This document shows positions 22,955 to 34,415 of a DNA stretch of 64,000 nt, in pieces (position 1 is the stretch's first letter; every line of letters starts with the position of its first letter). A model generated the notes under the pieces. That model was not told the origin of the DNA and searched no databases. It saw only the letters and a list, made by a program, of their open reading frames with translations. The stretch comes from Meghimatium bilineatum. Lineage: Eukaryota; Mollusca; Gastropoda; Stylommatophora; Philomycidae. The translations under genes and the position numbers were made by a program. The stretch is from positions 64,447,349 through 64,511,348 of the forward strand of contig CM067322.1 of the NCBI GenBank assembly GCA_034231615.1, in the 5' to 3' direction.

Positions 22955-23180
22955 AATGTTGATGACAAGGGAAGCGGAAGGGGGAGGTGGATTGACAAAA
23001 GTTGTAGTCAACAAAACGTTTTCTCTACATTAATAAATAAATTGCTCGGATTTGAAACTTTTTTCTAAAAAATCTGAATAAATCTTGCAGTTAAGTTTTC
23101 GTATATTCTCTACTAAAACATGTTTAAGAGGGGGTGGAGATTTGGGGGGGGGGTTAAATTATTATGACATAAATAAAAGG
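22955..23180. repeat. R1-like G-run repeat region
   Basis: TTGATGACAAGGGAAGC, GGGGGAGGTGG and TTGACAAAAGTTG precede a second G-run (TTTGGGGGGGGGG) at 23140. The order resembles R1 at 1055-1187 and 59390-59500 but is more diverged. Confidence 0.4.
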
Positions 23181-23344
23181 GAGAGGGGTCACAATATGTT
23201 TGAAATATGTTGTCAAGGGGTGAAAGGAAATACACAAACGGCACAAAATTGTGGACGACATTTATGGACATCCGCCATAGGGCATTGTTTTGCCACTATT
23301 TTTCGCAAGTACAATGTGTACAAAATGTATACAAACGTGTCACG

Positions 23345-23465
23345 TGTGGTATTTTCCGTAAATCCATGTGGATCGCAGCTAAAAGTAACAGGGTTACGTG
23401 CTATGAGTGGTCCTTTTGAAGGCGGCGTGTCGATTCGTTAAGAGGGTCGGAGTACAAAAGAATAA
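23345..23465 (+). mobile_element. SINE-A body fragment
   Basis: GGATCGCAGCTAAAAGTAAC, GGGTTACGTGCTATGAGTGG and TTAAGAGGGTCGGAGTAC follow the SINE-A body order seen at 33610-33780 (reverse) and 53950-54065. No tRNA-like head is attached. Confidence 0.6.
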
Positions 23466-23474
23466 ATCTTGGTA

Positions 23475-25245
23475 CAATAATGTCAATCCTATACCAATTT
23501 TGAGTCTTATTTTGTTTTGAATGTATTAAAAACTCCCAAAAACCGTAGCGACTAAAGTTTCTTGTCGACGAAAATGTTAAATGCATTTAGAAAAATATTG
23601 GTTTAATCGAATATTTCTGCCTTTTTCAAAAATTTTTTTATATAATCCGGAATGCTGTGTACAGTGTACCATCTGTTTATCCGTCTTTCTAGCTATCCAT
23701 CCATCTATATATATATATAAATGCGCTTTTTATCTGTTTGCGCGTTGCATCATCAGGGAGTAGAATGGTGTTACCGAGATGATTTTGTTGTCTGTTTCAT
23801 ATCGTTTGTATATCACAAAAACTAAACGTAAAAATTATAGTTCGAGAAAAAAAATACTTGAATAAATCTTATGTTCAGAAACTATTTTTCTTACAAAATT
23901 GTTATCATTGAATAAAATACATTGCTAAGACCTTGATAGTCTGAAATGAAAACTTTAATTGTGTGCTGTGACTGATTTGGTAATCAAAGCTGAGGTTCAT
24001 ATTAGTTGGGCTATGAACATGTATGAAGTATTGGTAAACTTATATTGTATTAAACTTTGTGTCTTTGGAGATATGTTCTGGCTCTTTAGCTAAAGTGGAA
24101 ACAAGATATGTTCTGGCTCTTTAGCTAAAGTGGAAACATCATGAAAGGTGAAAGTATCTGGTTTGATTCCAACCTTAAACATTTTCACATTCGGAATATT
24201 CAGAAATAAATGTCAGCCTACTGAATGTATGTGGTGCTTAGAAAATAATTACAAGAAAGCATAAGCTGTGTTGATTTACAAACTTCGACATATAAGGAAG
24301 GACTAACTACGGGCGTAACAGTAAGGAAACATTGCCAGCAATCATTGCTTCTTATCCCATGCAGTATTTACGAAGTCTTTTTCCATAAATAGTCTTAGAT
24401 ACTTATTTGACATAACGTCACTTATCTTGGCTGATACGACTAACCACTAACGACTGGTCGCTTTAGATATACTTTGTGTCGCCAGCCAATAAAAAACACA
24501 TAAATAGTCGGAAATATCAATATAAATAATGTTGTATGCGGTCAGCGCGCAAAGCTATAAGGAAGAAGGATTTGTTTTCGAGCTGTTTAGTAAAAATTGT
24601 TTGAAGACGGGAAATTCCAAAATATATACAGTCATGTTTATTGACAACCGTGCTAATATCTCTAAATGTCCATGGCTGGGTTGTGAATAGGATATATTAC
24701 GAACTAGTTTTAGAGAGTATTCTGGCAGAAAAATGCAAAATGAGGATCAGTTAGCCTAGTGTCTCCACTGATATTAAAGCACGATCCATAATCTATAGTT
24801 AGACAGCTACCTTCAGTGATACTAAAGTGATATCACATACTGTATATTGACGTTCCATAAAGTGATATCGCATAAAGTGTACTGACGTTCTATCCAGAGT
24901 CTGTAGTTATCTAGTTCTCTTCACTGGTATTAAAAGTTCTATTAGAGTTAGTGATTAGTTATCTGCCTCCACTGACGTTGATATTCCACCCCGAAGATTC
25001 TGAGTTCGTTTTATTATATTAAACTGATAGAGAAAAAAGGCAGTATGCACTGACAGGACGTAGGTGTGATAATTTATGTAGTCCTTCCGTATTCCGGCTT
25101 CGTGGTGGATTCAGTTGTCCGGATGAATTTCAGAATTATTTTTTGTCGAAAGCCTAGAAAATCACTACTACCAAAATATTTTGAGTTCAACACTACATCC
25201 TGAATAATATTTGCTAAGAGAGATAAACGTTTGAGTTCCCGTGCG
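23475..25245. other. AT-rich stretch with a small tandem duplication
   Basis: A 34- to 35-base duplication of ATATGTTCTGGCTCTTTAGC and following bases lies at 24070-24137. Diverged TGATATCACAT-like units occur at 24800-24960. No gene seen. Confidence 0.45.

Positions 25246-25247
<2 letters not shown>

Positions 25248-25335
<88 letters not shown>
25248..25335. repeat. (TA)n microsatellite, ~88 bp
   Basis: Uninterrupted TA run of about 44 units directly upstream of a SINE head. Both strands are open in YI codons, which is meaningless. Confidence 0.98.
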
Positions 25336-25337
<2 letters not shown>

Positions 25338-25520
25338 CCACATGATCATGGTCAGACACATGAGGTCCCGGGTTCAATCCACGGTTGGGACAGGATTTTT
25401 TCTTACGGAGGTACAATCAAAATCCTTCCTGTACATGTCGCGTCGTCTGTTATGGCAAAGCGGCCTTTATTTCCACAGCCCATAGAAAACCTCCCTGCAC
25501 TCCATCACAGGTAAACATGC
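25336..25520 (+). mobile_element. SINE-B copy 1 (plus)
   Basis: B-box CCCGGGTTCAATCC at about 25367-25380, then AGGATTTTTTCTTACGG, CTTCCTGTACATGTCGCG, GCGGCCTTTATTTCC and CATAGAAAACCTCCCTGCAC. The TA microsatellite abuts the head at the A-box side. A reverse copy is at 35854-36060. Confidence 0.85.
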
Positions 25521-25527
25521 AGTAATG

Positions 25528-25558
<31 letters not shown>

Positions 25559-26172
25559 GCATTCTACGTATCTCCTATAGAGAGAATGTCAATTTGTTCA
25601 GAATGTGTTCGTAAGACAACAGTAGAGATGTACAGGTAGTGCTCCACTTAGACAATGAACGGAACCGACAGACCGGTCGTAACACAATTTGGTCGTAAGT
25701 TGAGCACGCTATGTGTATAGTAATGTGAAGTGATGTTATACAAATATTTAAGTCAAATTATATCATAAATTTCTTTTATTATTGTTATAAATCATAATTT
25801 TCGATGTTCATCTTGTGCCATTTGTATCATTTCTACACCATTTTGTTTCTTATTTTTACATTGTCAGGTTTAAGAAAAACACTGCTCTAACTGCACATAT
25901 ACCACTGGTTTAATATTTGCAAAAAAACAAAATACAGGTGTTGAAAATACTATAGGAAACATTTTTCCCAATCGCAAAATACATTAAATTGTCATTAACA
26001 TCAAAATGATTGCAGACGACGTTCGACTGATAATAGAGGCGGAAATAAATCTGAAATCTAATACGTGTATGGCTAGTGACTGTGGTTATACAGTCAAATG
26101 ATCGTAAGTTCCATAGGTCGTAAGTAGATTTCTCTCTGTATACAGATACACAAGGACCATTGCTTTCAATGG

Positions 26173-26377
26173 TGAAATAACGAAAACTAGCACGGTTTGG
26201 ACATGTACGCAGACATAATTAATTGTCAAAAACAATGCTGCAAGGAACAGTCGAAGGTGAAAGTAGCAGAGGAGGACAAATTAAACTATGGACAGACAGC
26301 ACAAAGACTTGGAGAAAACACGATTTGTTTCTCACTCCTCTGCATCGTTGGAGATAGAAACATCTGGAGAACCATGT
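26173..26377 (+). mobile_element. LINE C-terminal fossil, LARFGHV group
   Basis: Plus-strand text RKLARFGHVRRHN, LQGTVEGESSRGGQIKLW and TKTWRKHDL follows the usual R-L-WFGHV...LQGTLEGGRRRGRQ...W LINE ending. It is the only clear copy of this group in the window. Stops and a shift near 26220 break it. Confidence 0.7.
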
Positions 26378-26794
26378 GAGCTTGGCGCATCCAATTTGGT
26401 ACCACTACGACCTTGACGTGTTACGTGATTATAGGATAAAACACAAATTTGTCTTACAGAACACATGCCATAATAAACAATTTTCATTTGTGCCTATTTC
26501 CCCCCCCCCTATTTCTTCCTGTTATTTTCATGCTTTTATACATTACCCTTTATATTGGTGTAATCTTTTCTACAGTATTATGATGTTACTGTTTTCATCT
26601 TGCCGCATTGGTTTAGAAAAAATATTTCTGGTCTTACCATGCTTTTGATATATTTTAATATACGCATATTCATGCCTTTTTTAAAAAAAAAATCTTTCTC
26701 TTCCTCCTTTTTTCCCTCCCGAAGGGACGAAGCAAACAAGAATTCGATCGAAATGGTTAATCTGTATACCATCTGGCAAATGAATAATAAAAAA

Positions 26795-26982
26795 ACATGG
26801 ATAATGGAGGGCAGAGTACATGGGAAGAGGAGAAAGGGCATACCAAGAAGACGATGGACTGATTAAAATAAATATAACATAAATACATTGTTGGAAAATG
26901 CAATCCGCATTGCCAAAGACATAGAAGGGCTCAGAGAGTGCATTGGGAAGACAACGTTCTGGAAAGAATACGTTACATGAAA
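26795..26982 (+). mobile_element. LINE C-terminal fossil, CATGA-ending group, copy 2
   Basis: IMEGRVHGKRRKGIPRRRWTD, then NTLLENAIRIAKDIEG and ECIGKTTFWKEYVT followed by a stop. Same ending as 27285-27722 and 4480-4893. Only the last about 60 residues are left. Confidence 0.8.
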
Positions 26983-27049
26983 TACGGTACATTGAAATTC
27001 TACAAATGTACCAAATTCACAATGATTCCGTGTATTTGTTGTACTTCTA

Positions 27050-27152
27050 AAATGGTATTTCAACCATTTATCTATAATTCATTTGTAATGCATATTTTCT
27101 TAAAACATTTATCTATAATTCATTTGTAATGCATGTTTTCCTAAACCATTTA
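27050..27152. repeat. ~48-bp tandem duplication
   Basis: ATTTATCTATAATTCATTTG plus TAATGCAT...TTTTC is repeated about twice, with a third partial start at 27147. Confidence 0.85.
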
Positions 27153-27284
27153 TCTATAAATAGCAACGGTGCAGGAGACTACATGGCAGAAATAAGGAAG
27201 AGATTGGCAATGGCATATTGTAAAATAACACGGTTGAAAAACATATGAAAAAAACAAAATAAAAACGAAATTACTAATGTTACG

Positions 27285-27722
27285 AACTTTTATTTTTCCG
27301 GTTGCAACATACGGCAGTGAAACATGAACCCTAAGTAAAACAGCGGCGAAGAAGATCAACGCCATTAAAATGAAATGCTACAGAAAGATACTTAGAATAT
27401 CATGGAAGGAAAGAAAGAAAAACTCAGATATTATAAACACATTGATGATTCCAGACTGTTGGTTACTAAACACAATAACAAAAAGAAAACTACACCTGTT
27501 TGGTCATATAAAGAGGCTCAAATGTTTAGAAAGACAAATAATGGAGGGAAGAGTACCTTGATAAGGGAGAAAATGCAGACCAAGAAGAGGATGGACTGGC
27601 GACATTAAAGATAACATGAATACATCGTTGGAGAATGCAGGGTCGCATCGTCGAAGACAGGGAAGGTTTCAGATAGTTCATTGGAAAGACAACGTTCTGG
27701 AAAGAATACGCCACATGACATA
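27285..27722 (+). mobile_element. LINE C-terminal fossil, CATGA-ending group, copy 3
   Basis: Best copy of this group. Text in order: TFIFPVATYGSET, LSKTAAKKINAIKMKCYRK, ILRISWKERKKNSDIINTLM, WLLNTITKRKLHLFGHIKRL, RQIMEGRVP, then (after a shift) GRPRRGWTGDIKDN-like and IGKTTFWKEYAT, stop. This is thumb and C-terminus without a catalytic core. It lies 300 bases after another end of the same group in the same orientation. Confidence 0.85.
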
Positions 27723-27888
27723 CATCTATAATTCATTTGCCTCATGAAACTGATAATAACATAACAACAGGTGTCTACAAAGTCACTCATTTACATTGGT
27801 AGTGACACTACTTCATCTGAATTGTGAGTATGTATTGCGGATCTGTATGACGTCTGCGCATATTGATTTATATACTTCTGTAATGTGT

Positions 27889-28000
27889 AAAGGCAGATAT
27901 ATTCTGCTAATTATATAATTGACAAGTGTTATATCAAGGAAAGTCAGATATATTCTGCTAATTATATAATTGACAAGTGTTATATCAAGAAAAGTCGAAG
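27889..28000. repeat. ~56-bp tandem duplication
   Basis: AGATATATTCTGCTAATTAT followed by ATAATTGACAAGTGTTATAT and CAAG(G/A)AAAGTC is present twice in a row, nearly identical. Confidence 0.9.
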
Positions 28001-28084
28001 AGGGCTGGATTCTTAACAACAACTTATAAAAAAATGCTGTGGTTTTTTTAGGGGGAGGTGGTTGTGTGTAATGTAAAGATACAT

Positions 28085-28280
28085 AGCAGCATGGAAATAT
28101 TACTAAACGGCAACATAAGAAGAAGGTGGACGAGACGACGATGGTGCAGTGATATATCCGATTGTTTAAATATGTGCCTAGCTGCGGCGGGTCAACTCGC
28201 CCAGAATCGCAAAGTGTTCAGAGAATCCTTAAGGAAGACCAAGTCCGGAAAGAATGTGTCACATGATGATGATGATAAAA
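28085..28280 (+). mobile_element. LINE C-terminal fossil with (GAT)n tail
   Basis: NIRRRWTRRRWCSDISDCLN, then MCLAAAGQLAQNRKVFRESL, KTKSGKNVSHDDDD: a LINE tail whose stop region runs into (GAT)n at 28262-28275. A minus-strand relative is at 45836-46015. Confidence 0.75.
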
Positions 28281-28483
28281 TTGACAAGATCTCTTTCCCA
28301 CGCATTTGGTAAAACGTGAGTCGAATGAAGTCACGTTACACACGCTCGCTAATAACTCGCAAATGGAAATGAATACTGCAATGCAATAAAATTTAGATGT
28401 GCAACTATTTCCAATTGACCATAAGGGCTTAAACATATTTGTCTAGTTAGTCACTATTGATGACAACATATGCTTTAAGAGTG

Positions 28484-28650
28484 TTCTGAGCATGAAACGC
28501 TGAGGCGGACATATTGGCCAGAGGAAACAACACTGGAAACAGAGCTCTATGTGACACTGTATGAACTACAAGACAGTGAGTTTTATTCAGGAGACAGAAT
28601 TACAGATATAGACATGTTTCAAGTGAACGAAAGAAGAAGAAGAAGAACCT
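28484..28650 (+). mobile_element. LINE C-terminal fossil with (GAA)n tail, copy 1
   Basis: CSEHETLRRTYWPEETTLE, LYELQDSEFYSGD and a final VNERRRRRT run into (GAA)n at 28629-28645. The same text occurs at 51335-51715. A Cys and YWPE block after RNase H is a common ending of RT-RNase H LINEs. Confidence 0.8.
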
Positions 28651-28664
28651 ATTGATGGCAATAC

Positions 28665-29475
28665 ATTTATCTCACCCCATAGTCAGTTCTTCCATTCCAT
28701 ATTGAATAATTATGGCAGTTGTTTCTTAATACCCGATCTCACAGCATCCTTCACGTTATCATTCTTAACGAAATTATTATTCTCCATTTTTAAATACGGG
28801 AAGAGATACAGGTCGGAAGAAGCCTAATCCTATGAGCATGAGGGAGTGTAGCGGATTCCTGTATCAAATTATGTTTCACTTTTTACGTTAGTGCACTGAC
28901 TTCTTGGTCGAGTGATCCACAGTTCAATTACGTTCAACTTTTTATTTTCAAAAGCTTCTTTGATCACCCCGCTTAATGAAATGGGTACTAGATCTTCTGG
29001 GAGAGTAAAAGCAGAGGGCGTGTTATTAACTAGATACACTGTTTATGAAGGAAAAACTTCAGTAAAACGCATTTCCCGATACAACTCAGCAAAAATAAGC
29101 GAAATTGGACCTAATTTTACACTTATGCATACCTGCGCCTGTCGGTCTCACCAATAGCTAACTAGACAAACCACCCATGCAACAGAAAACTTTTGTAGAT
29201 GACATGCCTTTAGATTGAGGTTATCTTCTTATAGAAGCTTCATATATATATATATATGCCATATATTTCCACTATGGGTGTAGAGATATGAAGTGCAGGT
29301 GACCGTGTTCAGCTGTCTGGTTCTTGTCTAAGTGGCAATCAGGTATTTCTATCTAAGCGGATGACTGACTACTTGATGTTATACTTTTTATGACCAAGAG
29401 GAAACTTCTGGCAATCAGTAATAAAGTTGGAAACCTGAAATTGTATATCACAGCAGAACATTGTTCAATAATTGT
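28665..29475. other. Stretch without recognised features
   Basis: Contains a short TA run at 29240-29257. The 81-codon plus frame at 28912-29157 has no domain I recognise and no splice context. Confidence 0.35.
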
Positions 29476-29477
29476 GA

Positions 29478-29830
29478 GTTCTTCTTCTTCTTTCTGTCCT
29501 CATGTACCTTTCGGTGTTGAGGGGAGAGTGAGTGTACGGTCTTTTGCCCTTCTATTTGCCTCTTCCGCAGTTATATTTCCGAGTGTCTCTAATACACTAT
29601 CTATCCACCTTTTACGAGGGCGTCCAATAGGTCGACTGTTTTCGTATCGTTTGTTAAGTGTATTTTGGATAATACGTTGCCCTTTCTGTCTGGTTATATG
29701 GCCGTACCATTTAACTTGTTGTTTCTGGATGTATTCTATTGTTGACTTGATCCCTAATTGTTTCCTTAGTTCTTCATTCCTGATGAATTTTGAGTTGAGC
29801 ATTTAAAATCCAGTTCCTGCTTTAAAACTA
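29478..29830 (-). mobile_element. LINE C-terminal fossil (minus) with (GAA)n tail
   Basis: Minus frame 29500-29802, 100 codons: IRNEELRKQLGIKST, YIQKQQVKWYGHITR near residues 24-38, then NSRPIGRPRKRWIDSVLETL near 55-75 and LTLPSTPKGT. It ends in GAAGAAGAAGAA. The frame is open, so this copy is young or short, but it is 5'-truncated. Confidence 0.85.
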
Positions 29831-29899
29831 TGTTCACTCAACGCTGAATACGGTGCATAGGGGAGAAACTAGTGCTCTCCAGTTTCAACGATGTGATCA

Positions 29900-30250
29900 T
29901 ACTGTGTGCAGTTATTGTATGTTATCGAGACTTATAGTCATATCTACTTTGATGGTTGTTCTAATAAGAATTTCTCCTGATCTTCCTCTCTTTATTTTTC
30001 CATCTGATACCAATTTTAGTGTATGTAGTGGTAGTCTTTTTTTCATTCATTCTAAGTATATGTCAAATATAAATCCATCGTTTTCTATTTATTGATGTAG
30101 AAATATATTGCTGTTTGGGGTCTTGTCTTATTTGCTTGTTTGAATTGCCTTTTTCCTAGCCAATATTTAAGATTTTCCAAAATATTTATTTTCAAATGAA
30201 TTTAATTTCTTCTCTAGTGCGTGCAACTGAGATGTATGATCTCTTGCGTT
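29900..30250 (-). mobile_element. LINE fossil (minus), weak
   Basis: Broken minus text ARTREEIKFI, FWKILNIG-EKGNSNKQ and later LVSDGKIKRGRSGEILIRTT parallels the ENKCLRRLLNIHW...GKRKQGRPRETLRRT layout at 3771-4345. Many stops; identification is by pattern only. Confidence 0.45.
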
Positions 30251-30602
30251 TGCTAATTTTCCTCTGCGTTTCCGATACCAGGGATGCGATAGTGAGCTGT
30301 TATCCATTACATTACTAGTGATATGTTCTTGGATATTTGTGGATATGTTTTTTTAATTTCTTGAAAATATGTGTTTTGTTTGGTGTGTTGGGTTGCTTTC
30401 AACGTTAATTATGAATCATAGAGGCTATTGATTTTGGGGTATGAACTTTCGGCGCTTGAATATTTCAATATGTTTGAATATGGCAATTACCACTACCTTA
30501 AATTTCTAATAATAGAAATAGTAATCACAATTAATGTTTCTTTGTTTGTTATAATCACTAGTAACACGAATTTATCATATTTACGTACATATTGCTATTT
30601 GT

Positions 30603-30795
30603 CCAATATTGCCCGAGCCTTATTTTCCCGAGTGTGCTGGGTTACATCTAAAACCATATTAAACGAATCTATATTATTTGGCCATATTGAAGCCATGATG
30701 TCATATGGACTGTGCAGTTAAAAGTGTTCAATATTGACACCATCAAATGGTTGCAAACTTTTATGTGATTGGAAATATTCAGACAGATGCAACAT
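30603..30795 (+). repeat. R4 direct repeat, copy 1
   Basis: TTGCCCGAGCCTTATTTTCC, GTGCTGGGTTACAT, CCATGATGTCATATGGACTG and TGTGATTGGAAATAT are shared, in order and orientation, with 33796-33985. Identity looks like 80-85 percent by eye. The class is unknown. Confidence 0.85.
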
Positions 30796-31069
30796 GTCTT
30801 CTATATGCACATAGACATCCTCTGTGAGTAGGAGGCTTTTTGTCAAAGTATTACATACCGCTGAGAGTTAAAGTCTCATGGGTAAAATATTAAGCTATGG
30901 AGAACACCTTCTCCCGTGTGCTCATAGGAAACAAGAGATGCATCACCTATTATTCCTGGGGCCGAGACAATCAAAAGATCTATATTGTTTGAGCTAATGA
31001 CATAAGGAGATGATATTTATCTGGCCACTCCCGTCCTAGCAGGTTAAGACTAACTAGATGAGTACTTAC

Positions 31070-31276
31070 CCTGTAGACAGTCTGTGGTGTGACTAGCAGC
31101 TCTATTTGACCAGAAGACAGCTTGTCTACATCAATAAGTCGAACTGATGCCACGCCCACAAGATGACGCCGGCTGACATGGTGAGAAGAGTAGACCTGAA
31201 ATTCGAGAGCTCCATCTTCACTCTCCTCACAAGGTGGCAAGTCTTTAATGACAAATTTCTCCAAGAATAGTGGATC
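31070..31276 (-). CDS. C2-domain protein, exon (C-terminal half of the C2 domain)
   Basis: A 207-base exon of 69 codons, phase 0 at both ends. On the minus strand the acceptor is TATTTTACCAG before GATCC, and the donor is ACAGG then GTAAGTAC. It begins DPLFLEKFVIKDLPP, the beta-4 region of a type-I C2 domain in which DP-F-E-F is standard. It continues with LEFQVYSSHHVSRRHLVG, where calcium-binding C2 domains have Asp-rich loop 3, and ASVRLIDVDKLSSG and TPQTVYR. No Asp is left in the YSSHHVSRR loop, so calcium binding is unlikely. C2 domains bind membranes or proteins; the parent family (synaptotagmin-like or another) cannot be told from this piece. Joining to the exon at 32646-32765 keeps the frame and the C2 fold order. 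I could not find the next exon downstream. Confidence 0.85.
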
Positions 31277-31376
31277 CTGGTAAAATATCAACGAGAAACT
31301 GGATTGCCACTTATGAGAATTGATTATATTTATTGTTAATATTACATAATATAGCCATGTCTTGTCTTGTTTTGTC

Positions 31377-32450
31377 TCAGTCACTTTTGCTGTGAAACGT
31401 CGTGAGGAACTGAACTCTGTGTTTTATTGCCAAATTTGTAGTTATTGTAATCCCATGAGGTCGTAGAATCTCTCTATTGTCAATCAATTTACCTCTTGTA
31501 CGTCCACTTGTCCTCATCCCGGATATTCTCCTGTTATACGCTCTCGACGGGAGGCAGCAAGGCTCTATTCTCATCAAATGTCCAAACCATGTCATGTTGT
31601 GTCTCTTGATGTAATCACTGACTGGTGTAGTTCCTACGATTTCTCCGAGGAAATCATTTCGCATTATATCCATTCTTTTAACGTCGACAATCTTTCTCAA
31701 ACACCTCTTCTCACATGTTGTTATCTTACTTCTCTTTGCTTTGAAAAGTGTCCATGTTTGACATTGGTAGCACAATGATAATATAAAAATGTTATTTGTT
31801 AATGTTCATTTAATTGTTATACTGATGTCTAAGCAGTAGTGACAGTTGATATGATATTACATTGGCCTTTTGACATTTAGTATCAATTCTCCTATCTAGC
31901 TTTCCATCATCTGTAAAAATCCTTGCAGACATCTAAATTATCCGACCTGTTTAAAGTGGATAATCTTTGACCTGTATGTTTATTAGGCGGTTTGTTCTGC
32001 TGATTTTCATTGTTTAAGTTTCTGTGGCACTGATTTTCATATTGTGATTTTTACATGTTGACATTAGTTTGTCAACATGCCTCTGTGTTCAGCGTTATCG
32101 TAGATAAGGCTTTGGTCGTCTGCAATTACGAATTATTTCGATTATTTTGTTGTCCTTTGTTCTTTCTTCTGTGTTTTGTTCTCGTGTAGACTGGTGATTT
32201 TGTCCATGTAATTATTTAATAATACTGGTGACAGCACACAGCCCTGTTGCACTCCTGATTTTATTTCCAATGTATACAACAGTCTGTCGCTAGTTCTAAA
32301 TTCATCTCTACATTTTTTATAGAAGGCCCTGATATTGTTAAGAAACTGTCCTTGAATACTGTATTCTTTATTATAGATCATAGTTTGTTATTGTCTACTC
32401 GGCCAAACGCCTTCTCTTGATCTAGGAATGCTCTGTTTATATGCTTGTCG
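31377..32450 (-). mobile_element. LINE fragment inside the C2 intron, sense orientation
   Basis: Minus strand, right to left: FLDQEKAFGRVDNNKL (first catalytic Asp region, about 32385-32430), then frame 32142-32381 with FLNNIRAFYKKCRDEFRTSD and GVQQGCVLSPVLLNNYMDKI, then ADDQSLIYDN (32070-32100), a degraded gap, and frame 31377-31775 (132 codons) with CEKRCLRKIVDVKRMD near residue 20, MTWFGHLMRIEPCCLPSRAY near 60 and MRTSGRTRGKLIDN. It is a palm-to-C-terminus LINE with several stops. It is transcribed with the host gene. Confidence 0.85.
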
Positions 32451-32522
32451 TATTATATGGTTTATTCGCTTGCAAATCAAGATACACCTATCGGCATGTT
32501 AGACCTGTCTTAGAAAAAAGTC

Positions 32523-32628
<106 letters not shown>

Positions 32629-32645
32629 GAACACAGTAAATTTAC

Positions 32646-32765
32646 CCTGGTATTTCTCAGTGTCTTCGTTCTGTACTTAAAAGCTCGTCCTGGAACTAAG
32701 AACGCCTTTACATAAGGATTGACCTCAACGTCTTTGGGTACTCCAGGAATTATCAAACCTTGAGC
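32646..32765 (-). CDS. C2-domain protein, exon (N-terminal half of the C2 domain)
   Basis: A 120-base exon of 40 codons, phase 0 at both ends. On the minus strand the acceptor is CCGTGTACAG before GCTCAAGG, and the donor is ACCAGG then GTAAATTT. It encodes AQGLIIPGVPKDVEVNPYVK and then AFLVPGRAFKYRTKTLRNTR. NPYVKAFLVPG is the C2 beta-2/beta-3 signature (usually DPYVK...LLP), and KYRTKTLRNTR with the next exon's DPLF makes the K-KT-+-T-DP-F block. Asn replaces the Asp that normally ligates calcium. Strand beta-1 should lie in the preceding exon at higher coordinates, which I could not identify. The exon is coding with good confidence; the family name is left open. Confidence 0.85.
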
Positions 32766-32854
32766 CTGTACACGGAATAGAAATATAAATGAATGTAAAA
32801 CAATAATTTTGTAACTCCTTAATCTTAGATGCTAGCAATAAATTACGTCACCAA

Positions 32855-33060
32855 TTCGTTAAGGTGGGGGGGGGGGTTTATGTCTTTATAACTTAGACAT
32901 TTGTTAACAATGGGAAGAGATGAAAAATGTTGACGTCAACAACACTGCCAATAATACCAATTAAATTGCTTGAATTTGAAAAGAACTAAAAAAAACCATG
33001 TCATTCTTTTTGGTACTTTAACAGATACAAATTTTTTGGGAGGGGGGGGGATTCTGATAT
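32855..33060. repeat. R1-like G-run repeat region in C2 upstream intron
   Basis: G-runs at about 32864-32876 and 33039-33050 flank TTGACGTCAACAACACTG and an AATTAAATTGCTTGAATTTG block. The arrangement recalls R1 (TTGACGTAAT near G-runs) and the 59100-59300 region. Confidence 0.4.
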
Positions 33061-33609
33061 AACTAAAAACTAGACTAACGTCCGTGTTTGAAAGAAGCAT
33101 ACATCACCAGAAGAGGTAAATTTTACTTAGCTTTACTTAACCAAATAGAACCGGAGTCAGTACTCGCTTTACAGCAGGAAAATCCACCAATGTGGTACAC
33201 TATGACATTTCAGTCTTAAGACCCTGATTCCTACATATAAAGCTCATCCTGGTATATTCATTTCCGTTTTGTTCTTTTGTGTCTTTATCCCTTCAGTTTA
33301 CGTATTATAATTTATTATTCATTTCTAACCGGCTTCGTGCATTCATTTCTTAATCATTTCCTTTTATCTGCATTCTAATTCTAATAATCGTGATCTGATT
33401 TGCTAAAGGAGGAGTGTTCAACCCCAAACTCCCCCTTTATGTACTGGCTTGACCGTGAGCTATGTTTTTTTTTGCTACATGTCTTGTGGTAGAAAGGTCT
33501 CGTGTTTGGTTTTGTGTGTTTTTACTGTTCGCCGTCAATCATTCGGAAAACATCACTACTCGATATGTATACTTTTTGCTCACCTTGAGTAACACACAAG
33601 ATTAACAGC

Positions 33610-33790
33610 CGTTCAAAAAAGGGTTCAATAGTCGTAGAGGATTGACTTCACTGTACTCGGTTTCCCATATGTACCCCGTCACTCTCAACGAAGCGGTAAG
33701 CCGCCTGCCGAGAGTACTACTCATAGCGCGTAACTCCGTAGCTTCAAGTGGTAATCCACAGGGATAATTTACAGGGAATAACAGCCGTGT
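33610..33790 (-). mobile_element. SINE-A body, copy 3 (minus)
   Basis: Minus-strand order: GGATTACCACTTGAAGCTAC, GAGTTACGCGCTATGAGTAG, CTTCGTTGAGAGTGACGGGG, TACATATGGGAAACCGAGTAC and CAATCCTCTACGACTATTG. It matches the SINE-A bodies at 16180-16320, 53950-54065 and 57270-57420. The minus open frame 33602-33850 is carried by this repeat and the adjacent R4 copy. Confidence 0.75.
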
Positions 33791-33795
33791 TTTGC

Positions 33796-33985
33796 CCCAT
33801 GTTGCCCGACCCTCATTTTCCCGAATGTGCTGGGTTACATAGGACGCCATATTAAACTAAACTCTATTATTTAACCGTATTAATGCCATGATGTCATATG
33901 GACTGTGTAGTTAAAAGTGACCAATATTGACAACATCAAATGAGTTACAAACTTCGATGTGATTGGAAATATGCAGCCTATGATC
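33796..33985 (+). repeat. R4 direct repeat, copy 2
   Basis: Second copy of 30603-30795, same orientation, beginning at TTGCCCGACCCTCATTTTCC. The two copies are 3.2 kb apart and enclose both C2 exons. Confidence 0.85.
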
Positions 33986-34154
33986 ATACAAAAACATATA
34001 AATCGGGGCGATGACTCGGGGATTTTTTTATCATCATAATAATTATCAGCTTCATCATCAATATCATCATGTGTGATCCGTGCGAAAGATATTAAAAGGT
34101 ATTGCATTTGTTACTGTGTTATGTCGTCAAATTTTCTGTAAGAGGAAAATATAT

Positions 34155-34312
34155 CGTCTAAATAACCAGAATTTCCAAAACAAATGCCTTCGTAGGAAAA
34201 CTAACACCCACTGGAGCGAATTCATCTCGAACGAAAAAATCAGAGAAGAAACACATGAAAACTACATCAGAGATGTTATTAGAAAACGCTGTTGGTCCCA
34301 CATCTTACTGTA
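34155..34312 (+). mobile_element. LINE C-terminal fragment, NKCLRR group
   Basis: QNFQNKCLRRKTNTHWSEFI, then NEKIREETHENYI and RKRCWSHILL, then a stop. It aligns with NKCLRRLLNIHWSN...IRQKAQEN...RRRRWKYIEH at 3771-4345. About 50 codons only. Confidence 0.75.
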
Positions 34313-34415
34313 ACAATAACATGGTCTTCACTTATGTGTGACAGAAACAACTTGTTACCGAAACATATAGTTGACTGTCTGTCCTGGACAGACTAGTGTG
34401 ACAGAAAGAAGATCT

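Noticed and set aside
25168-25485. YIYI-repeat frames on both strands
   Set aside because: Translation of the TA microsatellite plus the neighbouring SINE.
33602-33850. 82-codon minus frame as an exon of the C2 gene
   Set aside because: It consists of SINE-A and R4 repeat sequence.
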